From positions 1-54,329 of the forward strand of contig SLRR01000014.1 in the NCBI GenBank assembly GCA_007130865.1: DNA of 54,329 bases. The letters are read 5' to 3'. This DNA is from Spirochaeta sp. Its GTDB lineage: Bacteria > Spirochaetota > Spirochaetia > DSM-27196 > Alkalispirochaetaceae. Position numbers and translations under genes: made by a program. The stretch's first letter is position 1. Every line of letters begins with the position of its first letter. Under the pieces are notes generated by a model that was not told where the DNA came from, searched no databases, and was given only the letters and a program-made list of their open reading frames with translations. This document shows, piece by piece, positions 25,298-34,085 of the stretch.

Positions 25298-25935
25298 TCC
25301 CAGGGACCGCTTTCCATCCACAGGAACGGGCTCCATTCCGCCACCAGCTGAAACGGTTCATCCCCGAGTTCGTCCAGGACCTCGGGATTCAGGTGGTAAC
25401 GGCCACCGTCGTCGTTCTCCCTGGGCTCACTCCGGTACAACTCGCGGTAGTACCCCTCTCTGTACAGAAAGTGCCTGGTCGCGCCGGGGGATAAGGCGAT
25501 CCGCCCTTCCCCATCAGGAACAGGAAAATCCGCTTCGTTCGGCACGATCGTTGAACCGGGGATACGGATCCGGCGCTCCGCGGTGCGCCCGCTCAGGTCC
25601 CCGGCGATCACACGAACGATGCCGCGGGGTATTCTGTGTCTACCGGGAACGATCAGGGCGGAACCGAACCAGTGCTCTTCACCGCGCTGAACGTAATGGA
25701 GGTCTTCGTCCTCGAGTTCCCAACCGATCCCGTATTCAGGAAGCTCCACGACGACCCAGGCTACGTCCTCGATGCCGTCGGGATCATGAATATCGAGGTA
25801 GATCACCAGTTCCTCCCGGATTTCCGTTCCCGCCTCTGCAAGTGTGGCGTGGATCCGCAGATCCACCTGCATGATTTCAGGATCGGCGGTACTGCACGCG
25901 AAGAACAACAGGAACATACCTGTCGCGTACAGCAC
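25270..25935 (-). CDS. Putative lipoprotein of unknown function
   Basis: About 221 residues if started at GTG 25935. A hydrophobic stretch ends in a lipobox (LLFFACS), so lipidation of the Cys is predicted. The mature part is mostly beta-like (EIMQVDLRIHATLAEAGTEI; LVIYLDIHDPDGIEDVAWVVVEL), with a Tyr/Arg-rich C-terminus. I do not recognise a family. The start is uncertain: no ribosome site precedes GTG 25935, and ATG 25917 would give too short a signal. The open frame continues upstream through the rpsU terminator and rpsU itself, which is a shadow. Confidence 0.6.
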   Translation of the reverse strand: MLYATGMFLLFFACSTADPEIMQVDLRIHATLAEAGTEIREELVIYLDIHDPDGIEDVAWVVVELPEYGIGWELEDEDLHYVQRGEEHWFGSALIVPGRHRIPRGIVRVIAGDLSGRTAERRIRIPGSTIVPNEADFPVPDGEGRIALSPGATRHFLYREGYYRELYRSEPRENDDGGRYHLNPEVLDELGDEPFQLVAEWSPFLWMESGPWDYSDFSRPR

Positions 25936-25950
25936 CCGGAAGAAGAGCGA

Positions 25951-25977
25951 AAAAAAACGCCCGCGGGGGGGCGCTTT
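25951..25977 (-). terminator. Rho-independent terminator after rpsU
   Basis: On the minus strand a CGCCC / GGGCG stem, extended by AAA / TTT pairs around one bulged G, is followed by an eight-T run. It begins 28 bases after the rpsU stop and ends where the lipoprotein gene begins, so that gene needs its own promoter or read-through. Confidence 0.75.
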
Positions 25978-26005
25978 GTGAGATATGCCTGTGAGCGTGA
26001 TCCCC

Positions 26006-26215
26006 TTAGTAGTTACGGGACGCCTGGGCTTTGCGGATTTTTTTCTGGATCTTCCGCTCCATGGACTTCTTCTTACGATTCTTGATGGTGGAGGGCTTTT
26101 CAAAATACTCCCGCTTCTTCCACTCGCGAATGATGCCTTCTTTCTCGACCATTCGCTTGAATCGTTTGATGGCTTTTTCAAGGTTCTCGCCATCCTCGAT
26201 CTTCACAACAGCGAT
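26006..26215 (-). CDS. rpsU: 30S ribosomal protein S21, probable AUC start
   Basis: S21 is recognised by [32 protein letters not shown] and the basic [13 protein letters not shown] tail. The only standard start is GTG 26206 (MKIEDGEN), but it lies 14 bases after the ribosome site and removes the family's usual M-A-x-V N-terminus. The in-frame codon ATC at 26215-26213 gives (M)[13 protein letters not shown] and is spaced ideally: AAAGGGGGTGAT, a 9/10 match to the 16S anti-Shine-Dalgarno complement, ends just before it. I therefore prefer the AUC start, giving 69 residues. The gene follows the M23 peptidase gene by about 18 bases and ends in its own terminator. Confidence 0.85.
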   Translation of the reverse strand: MAVVKIEDGENLEKAIKRFKRMVEKEGIIREWKKREYFEKPSTIKNRKKKSMERKIQKKIRKAQASRNY

Positions 26216-26233
26216 ACAATCACCCCCTTTCGT

Positions 26234-27205
26234 TCACGGTACCGTGGATAATGCACCGGTGAGTCCCCCTGTGTCAACAAGCGGCTCCTGCAGGAACCAC
26301 TCGGGATCCACCGCCACGCCCCCCAGGCGTACTTCCCAGTGCAGGTGCGGACCCGTAGCGAGCCCGGTCATGCCCACGGTGCCTAGACGTTCGCCCTGAC
26401 TGACGAGGAAACCTTCCTCTACTACCACGTCCTCCAGGTGATAGTACAACGAATACATGCCGGGCTGGTGCTCGATCACAACCGTGCCCCCGGTAATGAG
26501 CCGGTCCATGGCCATCACTACCAGGCCCCGCCCGGAAGCGTATACCGGCGCCCCCGTGGGCGCCGCCAGGTCCAGGCCGTTGTGATAGGACCTGACCACC
26601 CGGCCGTCGGCATACCGGAAGACGCGGCGATCTCCAAACGTGGAGGTGCGACGGAACTCCTCCACGGGTAGAATCAACGTGCCGGAGTGATGGCGACCGG
26701 CGGGATCCACCACGTGCAGGAGGTCCCAGAGCTCGCGGGATTCTCGTGCCCTCCGGGGATCGGTAGTTTCCCGCAGTTCGCTCAGGGCCGTATTCAAAGC
26801 GATCTCTTCCGAGCGGAACACCCTCGGCACGATCGCGATCGCCCGCTCCAGAAGACGCGACCCGCGATCGGTATGTACCGTTATCTCCAGCTCTGCCACC
26901 CCTCCTTCCACGGTATGGTCCACACCGATCAGTACCTGCCACCGATCCAACCCACCGGCAGTCGACGCCACCGGGTACGCCGGTAGTGCAGTGGTCCGTC
27001 CGTCGGGAAGCTGGAGAGTCGCGGAGGCGCTCCGGATCGACCGGGCGTCTATAAACGCGCGTATCGCGGTACCGCGTTCAACCTCCTCCGGCGTAGTCAG
27101 CCGTATCTCCGGGCGGACGTTCGCCGGCGGCTCATCGCCGCGAACCGGGGCAGCCACGAGTACCGGCAGGATCACCAGAACCACCGGCAGAAACCAGACC
27201 TTCAC
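26234..27205 (-). CDS. Exported M23 (LytM-type) metallopeptidase
   Basis: 323 residues with a signal peptide (VWFLPVVLVILPVLVAAPVRG) and a C-terminal peptidase M23 domain (about 190-310). The zinc ligands are visible: HNGLDLAAPTG (H and D, about residue 207) and GPHLHWEVR (HxH). All are intact, so it should cut peptidoglycan cross-links or activate an amidase in the periplasm. The N-terminal half is a beta-rich region of unknown type. ATG 27205 overlaps the recJ stop (ATGA type), so it is coupled to recJ, and rpsU follows closely. Confidence 0.9.
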   Translation of the reverse strand: MKVWFLPVVLVILPVLVAAPVRGDEPPANVRPEIRLTTPEEVERGTAIRAFIDARSIRSASATLQLPDGRTTALPAYPVASTAGGLDRWQVLIGVDHTVEGGVAELEITVHTDRGSRLLERAIAIVPRVFRSEEIALNTALSELRETTDPRRARESRELWDLLHVVDPAGRHHSGTLILPVEEFRRTSTFGDRRVFRYADGRVVRSYHNGLDLAAPTGAPVYASGRGLVVMAMDRLITGGTVVIEHQPGMYSLYYHLEDVVVEEGFLVSQGERLGTVGMTGLATGPHLHWEVRLGGVAVDPEWFLQEPLVDTGGLTGALSTVP

Positions 27206-29346
27206 GCGCGTGTCTCGTCCTCCGCTACAAGCTGTTCTTCCGACCGCTCCATATCGATCACCAGGAACTGGAGCGTGGCGTTTCCGTTGTAATGGTTGCG
27301 GGTGAGCTCAAAAATGACGTCTACCCGGTCCCGAAGTGAGAAGTCCCGAGCCGCGCGTTCGGCAGCACTCCAGTAGACCGCGGGCCACTTGTACCCGCCG
27401 CCGCCCAGGAGTAGTTTCAGGTGATTCTGATCCTTACCGATAATCTGCAGGTCTTCCACTACCATCTTCCGGGCAAGAAAACGCAGCTCCGGGTTAGCCT
27501 GCCCGTATGGTTCAAACCGTCCCACCAGCGTCTCCAGCTCCGGCGTAAGGTACTTGGACGGCAGCTCCGCGTCGATCGCGATCTCCGACTCCTTTTCATC
27601 TTCCAGGGCGAGCTCCGGCAGTATCTCTCGAAACCGCTCCCAGAACTGCGTAAGCCGCTCTTCCGGGAGATTGAATCCCGCGGCTTCGTCATGACCGCCC
27701 CACTTCTGGAGAATGTCTGAGAAGCGTTCCAGGAACCGGGTGGCCATGAACCCGCGGACGCTCCGAACACTACCCACGGCGTTCTCCCCGACCGATGTCA
27801 GCACGGTGACCGGCACGTTATATCGCCGACACAGCCGTCCCGCCAGGATACCGGTAACTCCACGGTGAATCGCCGGCTCGTGCAGGGCGATCATCTTGTT
27901 GCCACCGGCTTGAAGAGCTTCCTCCGCGCGGGGCAGGAGGCTGCGCCACCCCTCCTCACCCACCTGGCGTCGCTTCCGGTTCTGCTCACGAATTTCACGC
28001 GCCAGCTGATCCCGTTCCCGCGGGTCATCCGAGAGCAGCAGCTGTACCGCCCGGGAAGGCGTACCCATTCTTCCGCTGGCGTTGATTACCGGCGCGATCG
28101 ACCAGCTGATGTCCCTGCTCACCACGGGGCGATCCGCGAGGCCGAGGACTCGCAGCAACGTCGCCAGGCCGGGGTGCGGCCGCGTGTTGAGTCGTTCCAA
28201 TCCCTGTCTGACCATAGTCCGGTTCTCGTCGACGATCGGCATCATGTCCGCGAGTGTGGCTATCGCCACGAGGTCCAGGACCGAGTCAAGAGACTCCCGA
28301 ATCGAGGGGAAGCGATTATTTACTACCGCCCGGTAGAGCGCCACCAGGACGTCCACTTCCTGAGCAGGCTCCTCGGTGTACCGTGCCAGCCGGGATCCTT
28401 CCCGCAACTCCAGGAGGCTCTTCCCGGCCAGCGCAGGAAAAAGCTCCTTCACCTGCTCCGCCAGATCAAGCATGAAGATCTCTACCGCCGGTCCGAGAGC
28501 CTGCTGCAGCAGGCGCTGCTGTACCGCCTGGTCATAACAGATCAGCGATCGGCCCACGAGGAACGGCATGAGGCGGCTCGATTCCAGGCGGGCTACCCCG
28601 GGTACGAGCGCCTCCGCGATACGATCAACCTCCACGCCGTTCTCCAGGGACACCGCCTCCACCAGGATCGTCTCATTCAACGGACGGACGTTGAGAAGAG
28701 TCACCGCCTGTCCGTAGAGTTCAGTCTGTCCCAGAGCGAGGGCCTGCCGTACCTTGGCGGCGACCGCGCAGGCACAGAGTCCGTCAAACGCGTACCCCTC
28801 GCCGACCTTGGGGTCGATGATCGCTACCGCCGGGGGTAACGTCTCCGGTGGGTTATGGTGGTCCACGACGATCGTATCGATCCCGAGTTCGTTTGCGCGA
28901 CCGATCTCCTCCACGCTGGTGACGCCGCAGTCTACCGTAACGATGAGCGACCCGTCGTCGGCGGCAAAATTCTCCACCACTTCCAGGGTTAGTCCGTAGG
29001 TATCGTCCCCCTCGGGAACCTGCCAGCGCGCGTCGATTCCCATCGCGCGCAGAGAATCCACCATCACGGCGGTACTCGTGATTCCGTCCACGTCGCGGTC
29101 ACCGAACACGAGTACCCGTTCGCCTTCCTCACGGGCCTGCAGGATCCGTTCCACCAGTTCAGGCATATCCTCAAACTCAAACGGATCGTGCAGATAGCGC
29201 AAGTCCGATTCCAACCAGTACGGGAGTTCTTCCGGGGCGGTGACACCGCGTCGCGCCAGGATCGCCGCGGTGAGCAGGTCCAGATCGTAGCGCTGGACGA
29301 GCGATTTTACCGCTTTGCCGTCAACCGGTGGTTTCCGCCACTTCAT
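27202..29346 (-). CDS. recJ: Single-stranded-DNA-specific exonuclease RecJ
   Basis: 714 residues. The DHH phosphoesterase core is complete: FGDRDVDGITSTA, then TVDCGVTS, IVVDHHNPPE near residue 160 and AIIDPK. The DHHA1 domain (RGFMATRFLERFSDILQKWGGHDEAAGF, core GGHDEAAG) follows, with the OB-fold end. RecJ is a 5'-3' exonuclease in recombination and mismatch repair. Its length exceeds the E. coli enzyme, with an extra helical block between 270 and 400 as in several other phyla. It overlaps deoA at its start and the M23 gene at its end; recO lies two genes upstream, so DNA-repair genes frame the set. Confidence 0.93.
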   Translation of the reverse strand: MKWRKPPVDGKAVKSLVQRYDLDLLTAAILARRGVTAPEELPYWLESDLRYLHDPFEFEDMPELVERILQAREEGERVLVFGDRDVDGITSTAVMVDSLRAMGIDARWQVPEGDDTYGLTLEVVENFAADDGSLIVTVDCGVTSVEEIGRANELGIDTIVVDHHNPPETLPPAVAIIDPKVGEGYAFDGLCACAVAAKVRQALALGQTELYGQAVTLLNVRPLNETILVEAVSLENGVEVDRIAEALVPGVARLESSRLMPFLVGRSLICYDQAVQQRLLQQALGPAVEIFMLDLAEQVKELFPALAGKSLLELREGSRLARYTEEPAQEVDVLVALYRAVVNNRFPSIRESLDSVLDLVAIATLADMMPIVDENRTMVRQGLERLNTRPHPGLATLLRVLGLADRPVVSRDISWSIAPVINASGRMGTPSRAVQLLLSDDPRERDQLAREIREQNRKRRQVGEEGWRSLLPRAEEALQAGGNKMIALHEPAIHRGVTGILAGRLCRRYNVPVTVLTSVGENAVGSVRSVRGFMATRFLERFSDILQKWGGHDEAAGFNLPEERLTQFWERFREILPELALEDEKESEIAIDAELPSKYLTPELETLVGRFEPYGQANPELRFLARKMVVEDLQIIGKDQNHLKLLLGGGGYKWPAVYWSAAERAARDFSLRDRVDVIFELTRNHYNGNATLQFLVIDMERSEEQLVAEDETRA

Positions 29347-30686
29347 AGGGCGGTGATTTCCTCCAGGATCATCCCGCGATCATCGCCGGGAGACCTATCC
29401 TCGATCGTGATACCCTCCTGTACGCGGTCCACCGCCCGTGCGAGAGCGGACTCGGAGTGACCCCAGGCGCGCAGAATCGGCTCGCCCCGGCGGACCATAC
29501 TTCCGGGTTTGCGCAAGACCTCAAACCCCACGTCGGGCAGGACGTCGTCGGTGGCTTTGCTCCGGCCTACGCCAAGGTACACGCTCCCCATTCCCACGGC
29601 GAACGCGTCGAGGCCGGTAAGTACACCGTCCCGTACGGCGGTGATCTCGGTGGTCTCCGGAGCACGCCACGTTCCCAGGCGGCGATAGGTCTCCTCCACG
29701 TCGCCCCCCTGAAGCCGAGTGTTCTCTTCCCATCGCGACAGGGCGTCCCCCGAATCAAGAACCCCCCGGCAGCGCTCAAGCCCGTCCTCGACGGACCGGG
29801 CCGCGCCGGCAGCAACCAGCATCCACGCGGTCAGACGCAACGTTACCTCCAGGAGATCATCGCTCCGCTCGTCCACCGGTACGCGATCCAGCGCGGCCGG
29901 GGCGCGAAGCAGCGCCAGCGACTCCTCCACTTCAAGGAAATTCCCCACCTTCGCTCCCAGGGGAACCTCCATGCGCGTGAGAACCGCCACGATCTTCTTG
30001 CCCAGGCCGGCGCCGGTATCCACCAGGGACTGAGCCAGCTCCCGCGCATCGTCCCGGGACTTCATGAACGCCCCGGGACCGGTCTTCACGTCAAACACGA
30101 GGGCATCCGCGCCTTCCGCGAACTTCTTGGACAGTATGCTCGAGGTGATGAGGGGAACGCTCTCCACCGTTCCGGTCACGTCCCGGAGCGCGTAGAGCTG
30201 ACGGTCCGCCGGCACTACTTCCCGGCTCTGCCCGGTCATGGCGAATCCGCAGGAACCGATAATCTCCGCAAACCGTGTCGGCGTGAGATCCGTGCGAAAA
30301 CCGGGAATCGACTCCAGCTTGTCAAGTGTTCCTCCGGTGTGTCCCAGTGAGCGCCCGCTCATCATCGGTACGCGAACGCCGCAGGCAGCGGCAATCGGCG
30401 CGAGGATCAACGAGACTTTATCCCCGACTCCACCGGTGGAGTGCTTGTCCACAAACGGTCCGGGAACGGTGGATAGATCCATGGTCTCACCGGAATCGAT
30501 CATCTCCCGGGTCAGAAAACCCGTTTCTTCCGGCGTCATCCCCTGAAAAAAAATCGCCATGAGCAGCGCCGACACCTGGTATTCCGGAATCGACCCGTCT
30601 ACGTATCCCCGTACGATGAACGCGATCTCCTCCCGGCTCAAGACTCCGCGCTCACGTTTTTTTACAATAATATCGGACGCTCGCAT
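29343..30686 (-). CDS. deoA: Thymidine/pyrimidine-nucleoside phosphorylase
   Basis: About 447 residues from ATG 30686. The family signature is in KHSTGGVGDKVSLILAPIAAACGV (core DKHSTGGVGDK), with MSGRSLGHTGGTLDKLESI and SKKFAEGADALVFDVK. It splits thymidine or uridine with phosphate in nucleoside salvage. Sequence alone does not separate DeoA from Pdp. A strong ribosome site, GGGAGGGAGGAG, lies just before ATG 30686; the longer frame to 30746 has no such support. The stop overlaps the recJ start. Confidence 0.92.
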   Translation of the reverse strand: MRASDIIVKKRERGVLSREEIAFIVRGYVDGSIPEYQVSALLMAIFFQGMTPEETGFLTREMIDSGETMDLSTVPGPFVDKHSTGGVGDKVSLILAPIAAACGVRVPMMSGRSLGHTGGTLDKLESIPGFRTDLTPTRFAEIIGSCGFAMTGQSREVVPADRQLYALRDVTGTVESVPLITSSILSKKFAEGADALVFDVKTGPGAFMKSRDDARELAQSLVDTGAGLGKKIVAVLTRMEVPLGAKVGNFLEVEESLALLRAPAALDRVPVDERSDDLLEVTLRLTAWMLVAAGAARSVEDGLERCRGVLDSGDALSRWEENTRLQGGDVEETYRRLGTWRAPETTEITAVRDGVLTGLDAFAVGMGSVYLGVGRSKATDDVLPDVGFEVLRKPGSMVRRGEPILRAWGHSESALARAVDRVQEGITIEDRSPGDDRGMILEEITAL

Positions 30687-30808
30687 TCGCTCCTCCCTCC
30701 CGTCACAAGCACCCGGAACCATATCACGAACCGACGCGTTTGACACCCCGGAAGCTTATCCCGGAAGCTTGATCGGACGGCACGCGCGGAAACGGGACCG
30801 GTCCTCGA
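30687..30808. other. Intergenic region between recO and deoA
   Basis: 122 bases. It holds the deoA ribosome site and a short direct repeat of CCCGGAAGCTT in two copies near 30750-30770. I cannot name a promoter or terminator with confidence. Confidence 0.4.
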
Positions 30809-31576
30809 TCAAAGAGCGCCCGCCGCAACCTTGAGCGTGTTCAGAGGCACCTCGATCGCGTCCTGAATCGCGGCAAGCAGAAACGTACGGGTCGCCGTCA
30901 TGGTCGCGGCGGTCACCGGCAGAACGGTGGCGTCCGGCAGGGCAAGCCGGTCCGTGGTCTGCAGTAGACGTGCGGTACCGGAGGGGACAGGTATCATCCC
31001 CGGTTCGGCCCATTCATGCGCCACCACCGTGCCGTCACGACGGCTGTAGAACCGCGGCTCCTCGGCGGCCATGAAACGATCCGAGGACGCGCACGCCCCG
31101 AGTTCGGGACGCAGACCAAGAAGTCCCAGGTAACGCCAGAGAAAGACCGACGAGAGAAGCTGGACGTCCTGCCGTGTACCGGTAGCAACGCGTTGTTCCA
31201 TCAGGTCCAGTGCTTCCGCGAGCAGGTCGAACACAACCGGCCCTTCCTCACCGGACGCGCGGGAGCGCCAGATCACTTCCGCCCAGAGGTTTCCGTGGTA
31301 GAATGCGGTCAGGTCCTGCGCGATCGCCTGGGCGTACCGGTCCACGTCGTAGTCGGTGACTTTAGGTGACTCCCGTCGCGGATCGGTGTAAAGGTAAAGG
31401 ATGCCCCGGGAGAAAGGCACCACCTTGCCGCGCAGGGAGCCACGCCGGGACCGCAGCCCATAGGCAGTCGCCCGGAGAAGCCCCGCATCGCGGGTCAACA
31501 CGTCGACACCGGCGTGAATCTCGCCCATGGGGGAGATGCGCAGAATGATTGCCGGGTGTTGACTGTTACGATTCAT
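30809..31576 (-). CDS. recO: DNA repair protein RecO
   Basis: 255 residues, standard for RecO, which loads RecA on SSB-coated DNA and anneals strands. Seen: an N-terminal OB-fold (IILRISPMGEIHAGVDVLTRDAGLL, core DVLTRDAGLLRATAYG with the typical GL.R..A.G pattern), a helical core, and a single Cys-containing LGLRPELGACASSD where zinc-binding members have CxxC. The zinc site appears lost. ATG 31576 has no Shine-Dalgarno and lies nine bases from a -10 box. It is divergent from lon. Confidence 0.88.
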   Translation of the reverse strand: MNRNSQHPAIILRISPMGEIHAGVDVLTRDAGLLRATAYGLRSRRGSLRGKVVPFSRGILYLYTDPRRESPKVTDYDVDRYAQAIAQDLTAFYHGNLWAEVIWRSRASGEEGPVVFDLLAEALDLMEQRVATGTRQDVQLLSSVFLWRYLGLLGLRPELGACASSDRFMAAEEPRFYSRRDGTVVAHEWAEPGMIPVPSGTARLLQTTDRLALPDATVLPVTAATMTATRTFLLAAIQDAIEVPLNTLKVAAGAL

Positions 31577-31614
31577 CGTTCATAGCTTATACCGGTCGAG
31601 ACAATTAATCACAA
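31577..31614 (-). promoter_or_regulatory. Leaderless-type promoter of recO
   Basis: TTGTGA (31614-31609), 17 bases, TATAAG (31591-31586), then nine bases to ATG 31576. No Shine-Dalgarno is present. The rest of the spacer to lon at 31722 holds no CIRCE-like heat-shock operator. Confidence 0.6.
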
Positions 31615-31721
31615 GAGACATCGGGCATTCCAGGAGAGAAGGGAGTCTGGACCTTTCACTTACCGGAGTACGCCTGAACGACGGACGTAAAGCAAAAGGA
31701 ACAGGAATACAGGATACCACT

Positions 31722-34085
31722 ATGTCAGATGAACGACACATTCTGCCGGCAGACCAGGTTCTGCCGAATCGACTGCTCATGATAGCCCTGAACGGGAAAC
31801 CGATCTTTCCGGGGTTGTTCACCCCTCTCATGATCACCTCCCCGGAAGATCTGGAAACGGTCAGGCAGGCGCTGGAGGGAGACAAGCATATCGGCCTCGT
31901 CCTCACCCGCGACGAAAACGAAGAAGACCCCAGGGTACAGGATCTGCACCAGGTGGGAACCGTGGCCAAAATCCTGAAGCGGATCAACCTGCCCGACGGC
32001 GGGATCAATATATTCGTTTCCACCCTGAAACGATTCCGGATCCGCAAGAGCCTCGTCTCGGAAGGCCGACCCCTGGTGGCAGCGGTGGATTACCTGGACG
32101 AGGAAGAACTGGACACGGACGAGGTCCGCGCCCTGACACGGGCGATCATCAGCGAAACCAAGCAGGTAAGCGAGAACAATCCCCTCTTCTCCGAGGAAAT
32201 GCGCCTGAACATGGTCAATATCGACCATCCCGGCAAGATCGCCGATTTCGTCACGAGCATCCTCAACATCGACCGGGAGGAACAGCAGGATATCCTGTCG
32301 ACCTTGAACGTGCGGGAGCGGCTCGAAAAAGTACTCATGTTCATCAAGAAGGAGCAGGAGCTCCTGCGCATCCAGAAGCGTATCCAGAAACAGATAAACG
32401 AGAAGATTGAGAAGAGTCAACGGGAGTACTTTCTCAAGGAGGAGCTCAAGGCGATCAAACAGGAACTGGGAATGCCGACCGACGCCAAGAGCTCCGAGTA
32501 CAATCGTTTCAAGGAGGCGATCGATGCTCTGACGCTGGACGAGGAAGTTCGCAAACAGGTCGAACAGGAGCTGGAGAAGTTCCAGCTCATGGAGCCGAAC
32601 TCCGCGGAGTTCACCGTAACGCGCAACTACCTGGACACGATCGTGCAGCTCCCCTGGAGCGACCCACCTCCGCGGCGGATAGATATGAAGAAGGCGGAAC
32701 GGATACTCAACGCGGACCACTACGGACTGGAAGACGTGAAGGAGCGGATTCTGGAGTTCCTCTCGGTGAGAACGCTCAAGGGTGACAACAAGGGATCGAT
32801 CATCTGCCTCGTGGGACCGCCGGGCGTCGGGAAGACCTCCGTGGGCAAGTCCGTCGCGCGAGCGCTCAACAAGAAGTTCTTCCGTTTTTCCGTGGGAGGA
32901 ATGCGGGACGAAGCCGAGATCAAGGGTCACCGTCGAACCTACGTGGGAGCGATGCCGGGCAAGGTACTGCAAGGCCTCAAGATCGTGGGTGAAAAGGACC
33001 CGGTGTTCATGATCGACGAGATCGACAAGCTGGGCGCCAGCTTTCAGGGAGACCCCTCCTCGGCGCTGCTGGAAGTCCTGGATCCGGAACAGAACGTGAG
33101 TTTCCGCGACCACTACCTGGACCTGCCCTTCGACATCTCCAACATACTTTTTATCACCACGGCCAATACCCTGGACAGTATTCCCTCACCACTCCTGGAC
33201 CGGATGGAGGTAATCCGGCTCTCGGGATACATCGACGAGGAGAAGATCGCGATCGCCCGGAAGTACCTGGTACCACGCTCGGCGGAACGGGCAGGCCTCG
33301 GACGGACCGCGGTAAAGTACGGCAAGACCGCACTCCGCGCGATCGCCAACGACCACGCGCGGGAAGCGGGAATGCGCCGCTACGAGCAGATGCTCGACAA
33401 GATCCACCGCAAGCTCGCCCGGGACAGAGTGGCGAATCCCGAAGCGCCGGAGCGGTACGAGATCGGTCCGGAGGACCTGGAGAAGTACCTGGGTAAACCC
33501 ACGTTCCCGGAGGAGCCGGGCAAGAAAATAACTCAACCCGGCATGACGATCGGCCTGGCGTGGACGCCTTACGGCGGCGATACCCTCGTAATCGAGGCGA
33601 TCGCCAACCGTGGAAAGAACGCGTTCAAGCTCACCGGAAAGATGGGCGAGGTGATGCAGGAGTCCGCCAACATCGCGTACAGTCACGCCCGGAGCATCGC
33701 CATGAAGCACGGCGTTCACCCGGGATTCTTCGAGGAAAATGAGATCCACATCCATATCCCCGCAGGGGCTACGCCTAAGGACGGTCCCTCCGCGGGCATC
33801 ACGATGGCGGTGACGCTGCTCTCGCTGGCGCTGGGCCGGAAGGTGCGATCCCGAGTGGCGATGACCGGAGAACTTTCCCTGGTGGGACAGGTGCTTCCGA
33901 TCGGCGGTCTCAAGGAAAAGACGATAGCCGCTCGCCGTAACGCGATAAAACAGGTTATTATCCCCCGGCAGAATGAGAAGGACCTGGATGAGATACCGGA
34001 ACATATCAAGCGAGGTATCACCTTTCACCCGGTGGATACCCTGGAAGAAGTCCTGGAGATCGCGATTGGCCCGACCGGGAAGTAA
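31722..34085 (+). CDS. lon: ATP-dependent protease La (Lon)
   Basis: 787 residues, full length for LonA. The N-terminal substrate domain is at about 20-210, a coiled-coil segment (KEQELLRIQKRIQKQINEKI) next, the AAA+ module has Walker A GPPGVGKT near residue 364 and Walker B VFMIDEIDKLG, and the protease domain carries the catalytic Ser in PKDGPSAGI near 688 with its Lys about 40 residues later. It degrades misfolded and regulatory proteins in the cytosol. AGGA eight bases upstream is a modest ribosome site for ATG 31722. The next gene overlaps its 3' end. Confidence 0.96.
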   Translation: MSDERHILPADQVLPNRLLMIALNGKPIFPGLFTPLMITSPEDLETVRQALEGDKHIGLVLTRDENEEDPRVQDLHQVGTVAKILKRINLPDGGINIFVSTLKRFRIRKSLVSEGRPLVAAVDYLDEEELDTDEVRALTRAIISETKQVSENNPLFSEEMRLNMVNIDHPGKIADFVTSILNIDREEQQDILSTLNVRERLEKVLMFIKKEQELLRIQKRIQKQINEKIEKSQREYFLKEELKAIKQELGMPTDAKSSEYNRFKEAIDALTLDEEVRKQVEQELEKFQLMEPNSAEFTVTRNYLDTIVQLPWSDPPPRRIDMKKAERILNADHYGLEDVKERILEFLSVRTLKGDNKGSIICLVGPPGVGKTSVGKSVARALNKKFFRFSVGGMRDEAEIKGHRRTYVGAMPGKVLQGLKIVGEKDPVFMIDEIDKLGASFQGDPSSALLEVLDPEQNVSFRDHYLDLPFDISNILFITTANTLDSIPSPLLDRMEVIRLSGYIDEEKIAIARKYLVPRSAERAGLGRTAVKYGKTALRAIANDHAREAGMRRYEQMLDKIHRKLARDRVANPEAPERYEIGPEDLEKYLGKPTFPEEPGKKITQPGMTIGLAWTPYGGDTLVIEAIANRGKNAFKLTGKMGEVMQESANIAYSHARSIAMKHGVHPGFFEENEIHIHIPAGATPKDGPSAGITMAVTLLSLALGRKVRSRVAMTGELSLVGQVLPIGGLKEKTIAARRNAIKQVIIPRQNEKDLDEIPEHIKRGITFHPVDTLEEVLEIAIGPTGK

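Noticed and set aside
25936-26193. N-terminal extension of the lipoprotein through rpsU
   Set aside because: It crosses a clear terminator and the S21 gene in another frame, and the residues are Ser/Arg-rich shadow sequence.
31577-31721. CIRCE/HrcA heat-shock operator before lon
   Set aside because: No TTAGCACTC inverted repeat is present.
31725-33113. Long minus-strand open frame opposite lon
   Set aside because: Shadow of a strongly conserved gene; no start signals or motifs.
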